From assembly GCF_900107815.1 (NCBI RefSeq), contig NZ_FNRK01000008.1:62001-126000 (forward strand): a stretch of DNA of 64,000 nt, in the 5' to 3' direction. Of the stretch, positions 63,438 to 64,000 are shown piece after piece; positions within the stretch are counted from its first letter, which is position 1, and each line of letters begins with the position of its first letter. The notes under the pieces were generated by a model that saw only the letters and a list, made by a program, of their open reading frames with translations, made no database searches and was not told the DNA's origin. A program made the position numbers and the translations under genes. Source of the DNA: Eubacterium aggregans (lineage in GTDB: Bacteria; Bacillota; Clostridia; Eubacteriales; Eubacteriaceae).

Positions 63438-64000
63438 ATGAATGATGAAATCATCTTCAAATCCTTACAGATAGGTTTGGCTTCCCCTGAGAAAATCAGA
63501 GAATGGTCAAGGGGAGAGGTTAAGAAGCCTGAAACTATCAACTATCGTACCCTCAAGCCTGAAAAAGAAGGTTTGTTTTGTGAAAAAATCTTCGGACCCA
63601 CCAAGGATTGGGAATGTAACTGTGGGAAATATAAGCGCATCCGCCATAAGGGCATCGTCTGTGAAAATTGCGGTGTTGAGGTCACCCGGGCAAAGGTCCG
63701 TCGTGAGCGCATGGGCCATATTGAATTGGCGGCACCGGTTTCCCATATTTGGTATTTCAAGGGGATTCCCAGTCGAATGGGCCTCATCCTTGAAATGTCA
63801 CCCCGAAATTTAGAAAAAATTATTTACTTTGCTTCCTATGTGGTTACAGATCCGGGGGATACTCCCCTGGCTTACAAGCAGGTCCTCTCTGAACGGGAGT
63901 ACCGGGAAGCCAAGGAAGAATACGGCGGACGTTTTTCCGCTGGCATTGGGGCTGAAGCCATTCAGGAGCTGCTATGTATGGTCGACCTGGACCAGGATGC
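63438..64000 (+). CDS. rpoC: RNA polymerase beta' subunit (3' truncated by window end)
   Basis: The first 187 codons of rpoC, open to the window edge. Zinc-ribbon Cys residues appear in [13 protein letters not shown] and [11 protein letters not shown] at 63438 follows AAAGGAGC; 24 bases after rpoB, so they are co-transcribed. Typical beta' N-terminus ([20 protein letters not shown]). Confidence 0.98.
   Translation, partial: MNDEIIFKSLQIGLASPEKIREWSRGEVKKPETINYRTLKPEKEGLFCEKIFGPTKDWECNCGKYKRIRHKGIVCENCGVEVTRAKVRRERMGHIELAAPVSHIWYFKGIPSRMGLILEMSPRNLEKIIYFASYVVTDPGDTPLAYKQVLSEREYREAKEEYGGRFSAGIGAEAIQELLCMVDLDQD

Overview
The window looks like chromosome from an anaerobic, moderate-GC Firmicute. 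The best guess is a Clostridia member near Eubacteriaceae (Acetobacterium/Eubacterium type). That placement rests on low-GC Gram-positive Shine-Dalgarno sites, a Listeria/Clostridia-style pdu order, rubrerythrin, HPr with a regulatory serine, YtxH/DUF948 proteins, EF-G paralogue use, and the VTC-DUF4956-lipoprotein cluster. Genus is inference only. Almost all genes lie on the + strand, and dnaX-ybaB-recR and rpoBC hint at an origin-proximal region.

Layout. (1) 1-10.1 kb: the 3' part of a type IV pilus locus, with PilN- and PilO-like assembly proteins, five pilin-like or pseudopilin-like proteins, and among them a 1475-residue prepilin-headed beta-helix/Ig adhesin. (2) 10.2-15.9 kb: pyrG behind a leader terminator, a dense DnaA-box cluster (six perfect boxes in 268 bp), nadE, and the opposing birA-trmB operon. 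(3) 16.1-35.2 kb: a propanediol-utilisation (Pdu) bacterial microcompartment locus. It has a cytoplasmic PocR-domain histidine kinase and an AraC-type response regulator, an activator-type promoter, then pduABCDEGHK-L-eutJ-like-flavoprotein-like-N-O-P-S, an unknown polytopic membrane protein and pduT. It ends in a ParA-type ATPase and a TolA-like helical repeat protein, which I propose as a McdAB-like microcompartment positioning pair. (4) 35.2-44.3 kb: an EamA permease, dnaX-ybaB-recR, ptsI-ptsH, two small envelope-type proteins and an EF-G paralogue. (5) 44.3-51.6 kb: a four-domain sulfur-handling flavoprotein, a 250-nt structured intergenic element, a Crp/Fnr regulator, murI, trpS and a large membrane protein. 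(6) 51.7-64 kb: rubrerythrin, the VTC/DUF4956/beta-helix lipoprotein operon, a diguanylate cyclase, a ClC transporter, and rpoB-rpoC (rpoC cut by the window end) behind a leader with a terminator and repeated pairing elements.

How the genes work together. In the Pdu region the kinase probably senses diol or a metabolite through its PocR domain, and the response regulator turns on the shell/enzyme operon. Coenzyme-B12 diol dehydratase (PduCDE, reactivated by PduGH, with cofactor from PduO and PduS) makes propionaldehyde, PduP makes propionyl-CoA, and PduL makes propionyl-phosphate, all inside a shell of PduA/B/K/N/T. No alcohol dehydrogenase (PduQ), propionate kinase (PduW) or diol facilitator (PduF) is present, so these steps must be encoded elsewhere. 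The genes most deserving a second look are the ParA/TolA-like pair, the unknown membrane protein between pduS and pduT, the DnaA-box cluster, the 46.96-47.21 kb hairpin and the giant prepilin.
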